DNA of 64,000 bases, taken from positions 2,926,887 through 2,990,886 of the forward strand of contig NC_058145.1 of the NCBI RefSeq assembly GCF_011075055.1. The letters are read 5' to 3'. Each line of letters opens with the position of its first letter. The first letter of the stretch is position 1. The position numbers and the translations under genes were made by a program. Below, piece after piece: positions 32,222 to 42,355 of the stretch. The notes below the pieces were generated by a model. The model saw only the letters and a program-made list of their open reading frames with translations, did no database searches and was not told the DNA's origin. This DNA is from Mangifera indica. Taxonomy: Eukaryota; Streptophyta; Magnoliopsida; Sapindales; Anacardiaceae.

Positions 32222-33106
32222 GGCCAAAAGATTTATTCCCACCCAAGACTTAGCCAATTCCCAAATACACACTAATAGAGTTTTAAAAACTTAAATATCT
32301 ATCCATAAACTGTTAAACCTAACCAAAACCATTAGTTATAAAGGATAAAATTGTTATTTTACTACTAAATTTTAAAACCCCTAAAAATTTATATTATTTT
32401 TCTATTTTAGTTGGAAAAACTAACAATTTTTCTTAGGCTGATTAAATTTTAAAAAATTCACTTTTTTTCTAGTTTTTTTTCTTTCTTCAATGACCAGAAG
32501 TCATTCCCACCATCAATCGGCCTTCCCACCATCTTCTCCTCTCGTTGTCAACCTTCTCTTGGTAACAATTTTATCGAATGAAGACACATTGTTATCTTCA
32601 TCTCTTCAATTGGATGAAGACAATTTGTCTCTGTCTAAGCAATAGATCGACATAAGAAGATTCTTCTTATGATTCATTGATCATCTTCATTTGGCTGAAG
32701 AAATGAAGACAATGATTCATCTTTGTCTCTTCGTCAGACCAAGACATTTTGTCTTCGTGGTTTGACGAAACTACAACAATGAGAAGGCTGACGGTAGGAG
32801 AAGAAGAGTATAGGAAGGTTGGCCGATAGTGGAAACGACTTTTAATCACTAGAAAAAGAAGAAAAAACTCTAGAAGAAAAGATAAATTTTTTAAAACTTA
32901 ATTGTTAGAAGGAAATATTAGTTATTCAAACCAATGAGGGAAAATGATATAAGTTTTTAGGGTTTAGTGTTAAAATGATGATTTTACCCTTTATAATTAA
33001 TAGTTTTGATTAGGTTTAACAGTTTATGGGTGGGTGTTTAAGTTTTTAAAACTTTGGGGTGTGTTGTCGTTGGGTAAAACCTTGGGTGGGGCCAAGTCAT
33101 TGGGCC
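32222..33106. mobile_element. Family A element, copy A8
   Basis: Left GGCCAAAAGATTTATTCCCA, right TTGGGTGGGGCCAAGTCATTGGGCC region, flanked by the perfect 9-bp duplication TTTTACTTT (32213-32221 and 33107-33115). The core is rich in GAAGACAA/TTGTCTTC words. It lies about 0.9 kb upstream of the pectin methylesterase gene. Confidence 0.85.
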
Positions 33107-33115
33107 TTTTACTTT

Positions 33116-34006
33116 CAATGGCCTGTTACTTCTAGTGCACGTGAGGTAAGCACTTTGCACAAAATTTAAAGATAAATTAATATTTTCTTGCTGGGTTTCA
33201 CGTGAATAGAACGTGCTGACTGATTTGTATATTAAGTCCACTCAAACCCATTTGCTAATTGCCTTATTATTGTCAAACAAGCAACATTAGCCTCGTTAAT
33301 TTTCATAATCGTAATTACTAATTACAAGTGCCCACATCTTTAAGAGACTTCGCAAATTTAGATAACTGATTATTTTCCCAGATCTTTTCATGCCTCAATC
33401 AATAGAAATCTTTAGATTTTTCCTTCCATTCTTGACCCACCTAATTATATAATTTTAGACTTCATCAATTCATATCATTGGGTCTATTCATCTTATATTA
33501 AATTGGTCCAAATTAAATTTTGTATTGAAAATTGACAACCCTTCGCAAGTAAACACAGGGAAATGGGTTCAAAAATGTAATATAATCATTGGGAAAAAGA
33601 ATTTATATATGATCATATTTTACGTCACATATTCATATGGCTTCTTCTTCTTTAACACAAGTCATCATTATGGTTCGATAATTTGGGGAAAGTATTGCAA
33701 GACCTTTCTTCAAATTCATAATATCATGCACCACTTTTTTTTCTCTCGCTTTCCTTGAACGGAGCCTATGCATTATGAAGTTAAATTTTACGTAAAGAAG
33801 CAAAGGTTACAACATGGAATATATATAATTTTTAATTTAATTTCTTTGTCTCGCTATTGCATTTATATATCACGTTTAGTTCTTCCTTTCCCAATCAAAC
33901 TTTCCTACATAAAGAAATCTCTTAGTTAGGAGATGACCCTTAAAAATCCCCAACCACAAAGCACAGAAAGAAGAAGGAGAAGAAGAAGAAGAAACAACTC
34001 ACCAAA
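33116..34006 (+). promoter_or_regulatory. Upstream region of the pectin methylesterase gene
   Basis: No gene seen. Possible core-promoter text is TTTATATATCACG near 33862 and CTACATAAAG near 33904. The leader just before the ATG is a purine run (GAAGAAGGAGAAGAAGAAG). Confidence 0.35.
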
Positions 34007-36598
34007 ATGGCTATGGTGATGAGGCTAATGCTTCTCTTCATCTCCTTCTCTTCCATCTTTCATCCCGCAGTTTCAAAGAAATCTTCTTCAAACATAACAT
34101 GGTGGTGCAGCAAAACGCCGCATCCCGAAGCATGCGATTACTACACGAGCCAAAGCCGCCACCATTTTGCCCCCAGACACATGTCGGAGTTCCGGCAAAT
34201 GACAATCCAATTAGCCATGGAGCGAGCCCTCAATGCGAAAAATCATGTTCTACAATTCAGGCATGTTAAATAAAATATATTTATTCCTATTTGATATGAT
34301 TTTGATCTCATATAATTTTGATTTGTTATATATATATTTTTTTTCTATTTTATATGATTATAATTTCATTTTAGACAATATTATAATATTATATATTTAA
34401 TAACATTTGGTCAATACTATCCATTTAGGTCAAACTGCGAGAACCAGCACCAGAAAGCGGCTTGGTCTGACTGTTTAAAGCTTTATGATAACACAGTTCT
34501 TCAGATGAATCGAACCTTGCAAGGCCTTGAATCTAACAAAACTTGTACAGATTTTGATGCACAAACATGGCTCAGCGCAGCTTTAACCAACATCCAAACA
34601 TGCGAATCCGGGTCCATGGATTTGAACGTTTCTGATTTCATTAATGCAATCATAATTTCCAATAATTTAACCCAGCTGCTTAGCAATAGTTTAGCCATCA
34701 ATGGAGTATTCGTAAAGCAAGAGAATACATCATACACAGGCGGATTTCCCAGTTGGCTTAGTCTGCAAGGAAGGAAATTATTGCAGAGTTCATCATTAAC
34801 TTTCAAAGCAAAAGCAAATCTTGTGGTGGCAAAAGATGGTTCGGGGAATTATCGCACCATTCAAGCTGCCATTGACGCTGCTGCAACAAGGAAAGGAACC
34901 GCAAGGTTTATCATTTACGTAAAGAAAGGTGTTTATATGGAAAATATTGAGGTCGGCCTCAATAACAATAACATTATGTTGATCGGAGATGGCATGAGGA
35001 GTACCATAATCACAAGTAGCCGAAGTGTTAATGGAGGTTACACCACCTACAGCTCTGCAACTGCTGGTAATTGAATTTCCATTACTTGCTGTGAATATCT
35101 ATTAATTTGTTTTGAGTGAATTACTTTTTCAAACACTTTTTCACCTCTACCAGATATAAGTAATAATTTTTTATCTAAATTTATGCGTAAATAATATTTA
35201 TTCGAAATTAAACTATATTAATAAAATAACAATATTATGAAATAAAATTATCTTTTTATATTATTTTTTAAAATTATTATATAACTCTAATTTAACAAAA
35301 ATTAGAAATAACTTTTTATATTTCTAAATTATATAAAAAGTTCTTTATTTTCTTTTTCTTTTATTGTCACCCTTTTTTCCTCTGTTTCTATATAGAATAA
35401 TGTTTTTATTGTATGATCAACATGTAAAGAGGTAAACTATAATTTTTGAAATTATTAAGGGTGTTTTTTAAATTTTTTATAGGGTTATTAGAAATTCAAA
35501 AAAAGTTTAGAGTAAAATTTTTAAACAATCAAAATGCCCTCCGTAGTTTCAAAAATTAATAAAATATAACAAATTATAGGTATAAATGTTATATTATAAT
35601 TATCTAGGTCATATAATAGTCTTAAAATATATAGAGTTTGAAAAAATGTCAGAGATTGATTTATAAGTTTTTAAACTTTTTAGGAGTTGAATTGTTTTGA
35701 GTGAAAATTAATAGTTGATTCTTTTAAACAGAATTTAATTTTGGGTGAAAAATATTTTTTTGTCAACTAGGGGTGAAAAATTTTAGACCAAACCTTGGGT
35801 GGGAATATGCTATTTACTGTTCTTTTCTTGTACAGAGACAAACAAAATAATGACTGTAGGCATAGATGGATCTGGCTAATATTGAAAATAATGACTGTAG
35901 GCATAGATGGATCTGGGTTCATTGCTCGGGACATCACCTTCAGAAATGGAGCGGGTCCGTCGAAGGGTCAAGCGGTGGCGTTACGTTCGGCGTCAGATCT
36001 CTCGGTCTTCTACCGATGCGCCATCCAGGGATACCAAGACACCCTCATGGTCCACTCGCAACGCCAATTCTACCGAGAATGTTACATCTACGGAACCATA
36101 GATTTCATCTTTGGTAATGCGGCGGTCGTTTTCCAAAACTGTTTGATTTACGTCAGGAGGCCGCTGAAAGGCCAAGCAAACGTGATCACCGCACAAGGCC
36201 GCAATGACCCTTTTCAAGACACGGCGATTACAATCCACAACTCAAAGATTTTAGCCGCATCTGATCTAAAACCTGTGGTTCAAGCATTTAAAACGTACTT
36301 GGGGAGGCCGTGGATGCAATACTCAAGAACGATTATTATGAAAACTTATCTGGATAGTCTTGTTAGTCCACTCGGGTGGTCGCCGTGGGCGGTGGAGAGT
36401 TCGTTTGCTCTTGACACTTTGTATTATGGTGAATATAAGAATTCGGGGCCTGGTTCTTCTACAAAATGGAGGGTAAAGTGGAAAGGTTTTCATGTTTTAA
36501 CCAGCTCTGCTACGGCCGCACGTTTCACAGTTGGTAGTCTTATTGCTGGCAGATCATGGCTGCCGTCGACCGGTGTGCCGTTCACTTCTGGCTTGTGA
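34007..36598 (+). CDS. Pectin methylesterase with PMEI pro-region, three exons
   Basis: Predicted exons 34007-34260, 34429-35066 and 35901-36598 give 1590 nt and 529 residues, a normal length for a pro-PME. A signal peptide (residues 1 to about 23) precedes the PMEI-like pro-domain (WWCSKTPHPEACDYY, NCENQHQKAAWSDCLKLYD, TCTDFDAQTWLSAALTNIQTC). Next come the processing motif RKLL and the catalytic domain, which starts NLVVAKDGSGNYRTIQAAIDAA. Catalytic blocks are present: GYQDTL, DFIFGNAAVVFQNC and YLGRPW, so it looks active. It removes methyl esters from wall homogalacturonan. Intron 1 starts with GC, not GT (CAG|GCATGT), and only this choice joins the frames. Intron 2 (834 bp) holds a family G element. 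A 41-bp tandem duplication at its 3' end gives two possible acceptors; only the second (AG at 35899-35900) keeps the frame. Confidence 0.9.
34261..34428 (+). other. GC-AG intron 1 of the pectin methylesterase gene
   Basis: The exon ends TTCAG and the intron starts GCATGT; the acceptor is CCATTTAG before GTCAAACTGC. The join gives F-R-S-N-C-E-N, as expected for the PMEI pro-domain. The nearest GT donor would put exon 2 out of frame. Confidence 0.7.
35100..35815. mobile_element. Family G element in intron 2 of the pectin methylesterase gene
   Basis: Left ACTTTTTCAAACACTTTTTCACC, right GGTGAAAAATTTTAGACC then AAACCTTGGGTGGGAAT, which are inverted. It is homologous to the element at 19109-20690 over several hundred bases. 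It fills most of the intron and ends about 45 bp before the first of the two acceptors. Confidence 0.6.
35844..35916 (+). repeat. Tandem duplication of the intron 2 acceptor
   Basis: A 32-bp identical block (AAAATAATGACTGTAG followed by GCATAGATGGATCTGG) occurs at 35844-35875 and 35885-35916, period 41 bp. Both contain a CTGTAG|GC acceptor. From the first, exon 3 would read four to five sense codons and then TAA at about 35876. From the second, the full catalytic domain follows. Confidence 0.9.
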
Positions 36599-38243
36599 AT
36601 CACGTGATCTTGTAATTTATTTAATTCATTTGTTAATAATTATTTTGATGGAAGATATTATAATAAGTTATTAACATTATTAATAATATTATTTTTACAA
36701 TTCTATGTATAAATAATTATATATTATTTTATCTTTAATTTTTAATTATTTATTTATGATATATTATTATTTATATATAAAAATTATATACATAACACTT
36801 TCCTATTAATATTTTTGTTTTTGGTACTCGAAATCTTATTCGCATTATAATAAAATGATGCGATTTCATTAAAATCATATTATAACTATACAATTATATT
36901 GAAATCATATTATTCCAATGTGATTTCAACTTCAATCATATCATTTCAATTCAATTCTAATTAGAATTACACTGCTCCTCTGGTGCAATTCTAATTGTCA
37001 CAGTAGCTACTGGTGAATATTTTGTATTTTAAAATTTAACTTTTAATAAAACAATTGTAAAAATATAATCAGTAAAGTTTAAAAGTAAAATTTTATTTAT
37101 TTTTAATAAATATTAAAAATTATGAAGGATAATTTAATCCTTTGAGTATGTCTTCAAAAAAATTTAACTAAAATGTCATTTTCCGGCTTCAACAATGGGA
37201 TGGAGACAGTCATTCTCCCTAGGGTTTGATTTGAAGTAAATTTGCTCGAATTGGATATGAGTTTTGCTCAAACGAATCTACACGTGAGCCTAATATATAT
37301 GAATTTGAACTCAAACCCAAAATTAAAATATTTTTTTTAAAACCAATTGTGAATCCAAATTTAAGTTTGATATATACGAGCTTGAGCTTACATATATTAA
37401 AAAAAAATTTAAACATCGTTGCACAAATCACAAGGGAATCAAATTTGAGCAAACAAATTTGGCAAGCCTAAGCCAAGTTTAGCTTATCTACACAAATCCA
37501 AACCAAACATGAACTCTTAATCCATAAAGCAAGCCAAAGACGAACCGAATTGAGCCCCCAAAACGAGTTTCATCTTATTCAGACTTAATTTAATGTGAAT
37601 CAAACCCTAATTCTCCCAGTCTTAAATGTTTTGGGCTAGACAATTTCTAGTCAAAGACCATCTCAATAATCCAAGAAGAATTCCACAATTATTGTATCCG
37701 TTGAATTTGATAAAGTTTTTTACTTAAAATTTCATATAAAAAATAAAACAACAGAATTAAGATTAACGAATATTTTAAATTAAAAAATAAAAAAAATATA
37801 TATTACATGTCAAACATATAATATATATACTATACAATTATAGCATTATCGATCGTACTAAATGAAATCAAAATAAAATAAAATAGACTTTATTTCTAAT
37901 TTTAGCATGAAATTTGATAGTGCAATAACCAGAAGATAATGTAGGATTATTAATTTTTTTTTTTTTTTGTTTTACTAATTTACCCACGGTCTATTTACAT
38001 ATTGAATTATTTTGAAATGACAGAAAAAATTCATGCTATCTAATCACACTGTGTACATTAGATTTTGCAATAAGTTAGACTTTTTGTTGGTAATGAGAAA
38101 CCTATCCAAACCGGGCCATCCGAACGAGAAACCTATCCTCAAAAGACATTTAAACACATACTCTCTTATGCTTGAAACCTCTTCTTTTAACACTCAGAGT
38201 ACTCCTTAAAGGTTATTTAAAAAATATTTATGCATATAATCAC
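36599..38243. other. Intergenic, with repeat patches
   Basis: A family B MITE lies at about 36680-36805 (ATAATATTATTTTTACAATT to AAATTATATACATAACACTT). At 37210-37620 there is text rich in AGCTTGAG and CAAATTTG words like the hAT-like elements at 38244 and 46311, but without clear ends. No gene seen. Confidence 0.45.
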
Positions 38244-38671
38244 TAAGGTTGGATTTAAATTAAACTGGTTTCATTCAACTTGACACCAGTCCATTTACTT
38301 TGAATTTGAACCAAAATATTCAACTTATTTATAAAACCAAATCAAACTTCAACTAAAAAAGTGTTTGACTCAATTTAGCTTAAGTTCAAATTGAATTCAT
38401 AACTCAAATCTGTAATTCATATTTGTGACTCGATTTTAGTTTGAATTAATTATTCAAATTTGTAATTAGTGTTTGCATCTTAGTTACAAAACAATATCAT
38501 TTTGTCTATTATTTGTATAAAGCAACAATATTTTGTTAATAAACCACGAATTCGAACCATCAATTCTAATTAAACTCACCCAAACCTATTTTTATGTGAA
38601 GTAAATTCAAGGACTTAATGAACTTGAAATAAGAGGGTTATCCGATTTAATTTGGCTCATATCCACCCCCA
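38244..38671. mobile_element. hAT-like foldback element with 8-bp target duplication
   Basis: Inverted ends TAAGGTTGGATTTAAATT and ATCCACCCCCA, flanked by the perfect 8-bp duplication ATAATCAC (38236-38243 and 38672-38679). Inside are CAAATTTGTAATT-type words and degraded AAAACAATATCATTTTG motifs, as in the 51603-51851 element. No transposase. Confidence 0.75.
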
Positions 38672-39141
38672 ATAATCACACATAGAGAACAAAAATCAAT
38701 ACAGACTTGATCACAGAACACAAGCTTTGGCAATGAAGCAGGATATTCTTTCTGTTCATTTCATTCCCTTCATGCTTTCCCTCACCCCTTGAACTCAGCA
38801 TCCTTTCACATGGCATAAACTACTGGTGTGACAAAACCCAGAACCATGCAAACACTTAATGAAAATAAGCCCTACAAAATTTGTTCTAATAAAAGAACGA
38901 CTTTCGTCAGCTATGGCTATGACTCACCATGGAACGGGTAATGAGTGTGCAATCACAACATCTCAGCTCAAAAGCAGAACCCAGAACGAAAAGGTTGCAT
39001 GGGTGATTGCTTAACTAGTCCAGCAAAAAGAAATAGTGTAATATGAATCTTCCTATGAAAACAATTGATATTCAGATTAACTAGTCCAATATTCCCTAAG
39101 AAACAACAGGATACGAAAAGAAAATGTGTAACATGTCCAAT

Positions 39142-39210
39142 CTGGCCTTCAGCATCGAAAACTCTCCATCTCAGATCTTCCAGATTGATACGCCTAATAC
39201 CAGCAAGTGC
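39142..39210 (-). pseudogene. Fragment of an organellar ribosomal protein L13 gene
   Basis: On the minus strand 23 codons read ALAGIRRINLEDLRWRVFDA plus EGQ. This is very close to the N-terminal region of plant mitochondrial L13 (ALAGLRRINL.GLRWRVFDA.GQ, from family knowledge). The match ends at GQ; the following residues do not resemble L13, and there is no GT donor directly after it. An acceptor-like TGCATATAG lies just before it. It is probably a captured or duplicated exon fragment, possibly transcribed in the 3' region of the PPR gene. Confidence 0.5.
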
Positions 39211-39907
39211 TATATGCAAAAAAATATGTTCTTCATCATCAAATATAAAGGTAATCACAAGACAAACTTCGTAAAAGTTTTAAAAGTACAGACAGCTTCT
39301 CAATCAAACTATGTATCATGGATGATATGCCCACCAAATCATACAAATTTTCAATACACCCTTATATGAAGCCTTTGTACAATATTAATAATCATGTTTA
39401 TGATCACTTCAATACATTCTACATATTCACACGATTACATTAATAAATAAAACACAGCTCCATTAACTTATTATGTACATACATCAGAAAACAAACTGTG
39501 ACAGGTTCTATTTACAAAATTTCTTGTTTATTGGAACGAAACTAATGACTAAAAACTTTATAATTAATTGATCATCATGTAGGTCAGATCTAGAATGCAT
39601 AAATATATAAACCAATAAATCTTACCAAAATAAGGTGAAGAAACAATACCCCAAATTTAGTAAAAATCAGTATATGCTCATCTGGAATTTCTTGCAGTCT
39701 TTGCATTTGAAGTTCCCGGGGAGGCATAAAAAACCTCTCACAGCGTATAATGAAGCAAAATAATACAAAATTTCAAAAACTAAAAGCTCGATCAAAGTTT
39801 GTCTAAGAACAAATTAGAACATAGAAAGCAGATTAAATAGTATGCTGAAAATCTGTTCAAAGAAAAAGAAACATTCTTCATTTGTCAACTTTAATACAAC
39901 TAAATAA

Positions 39908-40076
39908 CAATAAAATTATATACACTTAAAATGAATACCAAATTAAGTACTAATAATAATATGTCACTATGTAATTAATTAATTTTAAGTTAAGGATAAA
40001 GTAACACGCAATCACATGATAACATATCATTATTGATATCGAATTTGATACTTATTTTAGTGCACATAGCATTGCT
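39908..40076. mobile_element. Family B foldback MITE
   Basis: AATAAAATTATATACACTTA at the left, TTTAGTGCACATAGCATTGC at the right, central TTAAGGATAAAGTAACAC and a palindromic CACATGATAACATATCA arm. Confidence 0.6.
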
Positions 40077-40134
40077 CACTAAGTAAATACAAGCACAAAG
40101 TTTCAAAGCAAAACGGAGTGTAAATGATCCTCAC

Positions 40135-42355
40135 CATCGCAACAGCGCATGCAGGCTCGTGAAAATGAAACAGGCATATATCTTCACTTAAAAGCTCTAA
40201 GCTGCCAAAACAGTGTTATTTTGCGCTTCTTAATTTATTTATTTTTTTTGGGCAAGTGCCTTCTTAATATTCTTCCTCACAGCAGCAGATATGATTGCCT
40301 CTACATCACAGTTTCCCTTCTCAATATTTTTGGTCAATCTCTTCAAACCTCTCAATCTATAACTACAAGTACCTAATGGAAACCTGAAAGAGCTGATGAA
40401 TCATTCTGCATTTCAACTAATGATGTCTGTGTTGCTCGGTTGAATAATCGAAGCAAAGCCCAACAGCCAGTGAAAATTTGGAGAGAGTTAGAAAGAAAGA
40501 AGGCAGCAAACCAGAAGCTGTGTCCCTAATCAAGCATTTAAAAAAAATGTTAAATAGAGCTACAAAACACCAAACTCTTAACCAAGCAGTATGGGATATT
40601 TGCTTTTTTTCCACATTTACTCTAAGAAAAATTTGCCCAAAAAAAAAAAACAAATCTTAGTGAAATTTAATAGACAAGACAACAATAAAACTCCTTGTAG
40701 AAATTATTAAAAAAAACAAAAGAGGAAATAATGAACTTACCTCTAACCTTTATTAAATTTAAACACACAACGATAAAGAAGTCAGCTTTGCCTTCAACCT
40801 AAAGCACATTATAATGATCAATTATTACAGTGGGTGCAATTACAAAGTGACTTTAAGAGAAAGAAAGGATTTGATAAGCAACCTAATTCCCCTATTACAA
40901 GAGATGATAAACCAATGGAAGCGGATGAAATTGCTTCGTATTGGGATCCTCCTCCTTTGTTGTTGATATAAACTGCAAGCCAATCTATAAATTGAATGAC
41001 AACCTGCAATGAAATAAACAAACCCTAACAGAAAACCCCAAAGCAAATTGAAATGATAAAGCCTGTTAATTCATAATTATCATCAACTAATCTGATGCTC
41101 ATGAGAATCAAAAACCACACTCCTTGAATAAGTGAAAATTATGCTTCTACTAGTGCCAGTTAAATCTCAGGGCTAGCAACAAAAATTGTACCATCTGAGT
41201 TAGTTAATACATCCATAGAGCAAATTCCATTGTCATTGGTTTCAAATGCACCTTGAACCACACAAAACAAAAGCTTCTGCTAAGCAATAAACCCCTGGAA
41301 GATGAATATCAAAGCCAAATTCAACAAGAAGTGTAAAGAAACTAAAGATCTTACTTACCCAGTTCTACTTGAGTGCTTGAAAAAATGGTGATCGAATCTT
41401 ATTTTCAACCAAAAAGGCCAACTTTTAGAATTGACTCAGCAGGAAAATTGCAATAATTACAAAATCGAGTACCTGAGTGAAGATAATTGAAGATGAATGC
41501 AGTTTGAAGCTAAGTTAGTGTTTATTCGGCTATTCTCTAACATGTACATAAAAAAAATGAAACTGGAAATATATGTGGAAACAGTAAAACATAATCAATG
41601 GCACAAAAGCCCATTCAACAGAAAGGGCAAACAACATTTGGAGAATTAGTTCCACAGAAACTATGATCATAATATAAGAATAGGGCTCATGTTAGAATAA
41701 TATCTGATATTAGTGTAGAATTGACTGAATGCGATAAATAATATACAGTATAAGTAGTTTGCAAGGGACAGGAGAAACCAAAACATCAAAGTTCAAAGAA
41801 TTGGCAACATGTAGACCATGTGTAAACCATATGAGAAACAGAAAAAACTAGAAAAGTACTTATATTTTATCATATATTGTCATATGTGAAAAACACGTAA
41901 TCTAATTAACTCGTCAGAATTGGCTACCAACATATTCTCTCACCTATCATGTCCTGTCCAGAACCATGATCAGAATTAAACTGCCAATAGAGCATGTCTG
42001 GACTCAAATAGATATAATAATAGAAAGACCCAAATTTTGTCAACAAGCTCATTCTTAATAGAATAAAATTTTTCAACGTCTCACTATGACTGATATTTTA
42101 GTATTTGCATAATCTGAATTTCTAAACTCTAAGCTCAGCATAGATTTTAAATAAGTTCTCACTATAAGTTTTTACACAGTAATAGAAATCATAAACTACC
42201 TGATGGTTAGCAGCTGCAACCCATGGAAATCTTTAGTGTGGCTGAAAAAGGGTGTGCAAAAGACCTACCAATTCCCAAGGAAATGTCTTCCCCACTAGAC
42301 AACAAAATATATACTCTGCCCATAAAAAGAGAAGTTCTCTTTGCCTGTGAAATGT
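40135..42355 (-). other. Probable spliced 3' UTR of the PPR gene
   Basis: Several good splice-site pairs lie in order on the minus strand after the PPR stop: donor CATCAG|GTAGTT at 42200/42199; exon 41472-41359 with acceptor CTTCACTCAG and donor CTGG|GTAAGTAAG; exon 41003-40741 with acceptor TTTCATTGCAG and donor TTAGAG|GTAAGTT; exon 40383-40135 with acceptor CTCTTTCAG and donor GATG|GTGAGG. Plant PPR genes often have such 3' introns. No long frame runs through them. An alternative set of acceptors (40798 and 40372) joins a lysine-rich frame of about 64 codons ending at 40239 (RLRGLKRLTKNIEKGN..KNIKKALAQKK), which may be coding or chance. Confidence 0.4.

Noticed and set aside
34501..34806. 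Minus-strand open frame over PME exon 2
   Set aside because: Shadow of the PMEI pro-domain coding strand.
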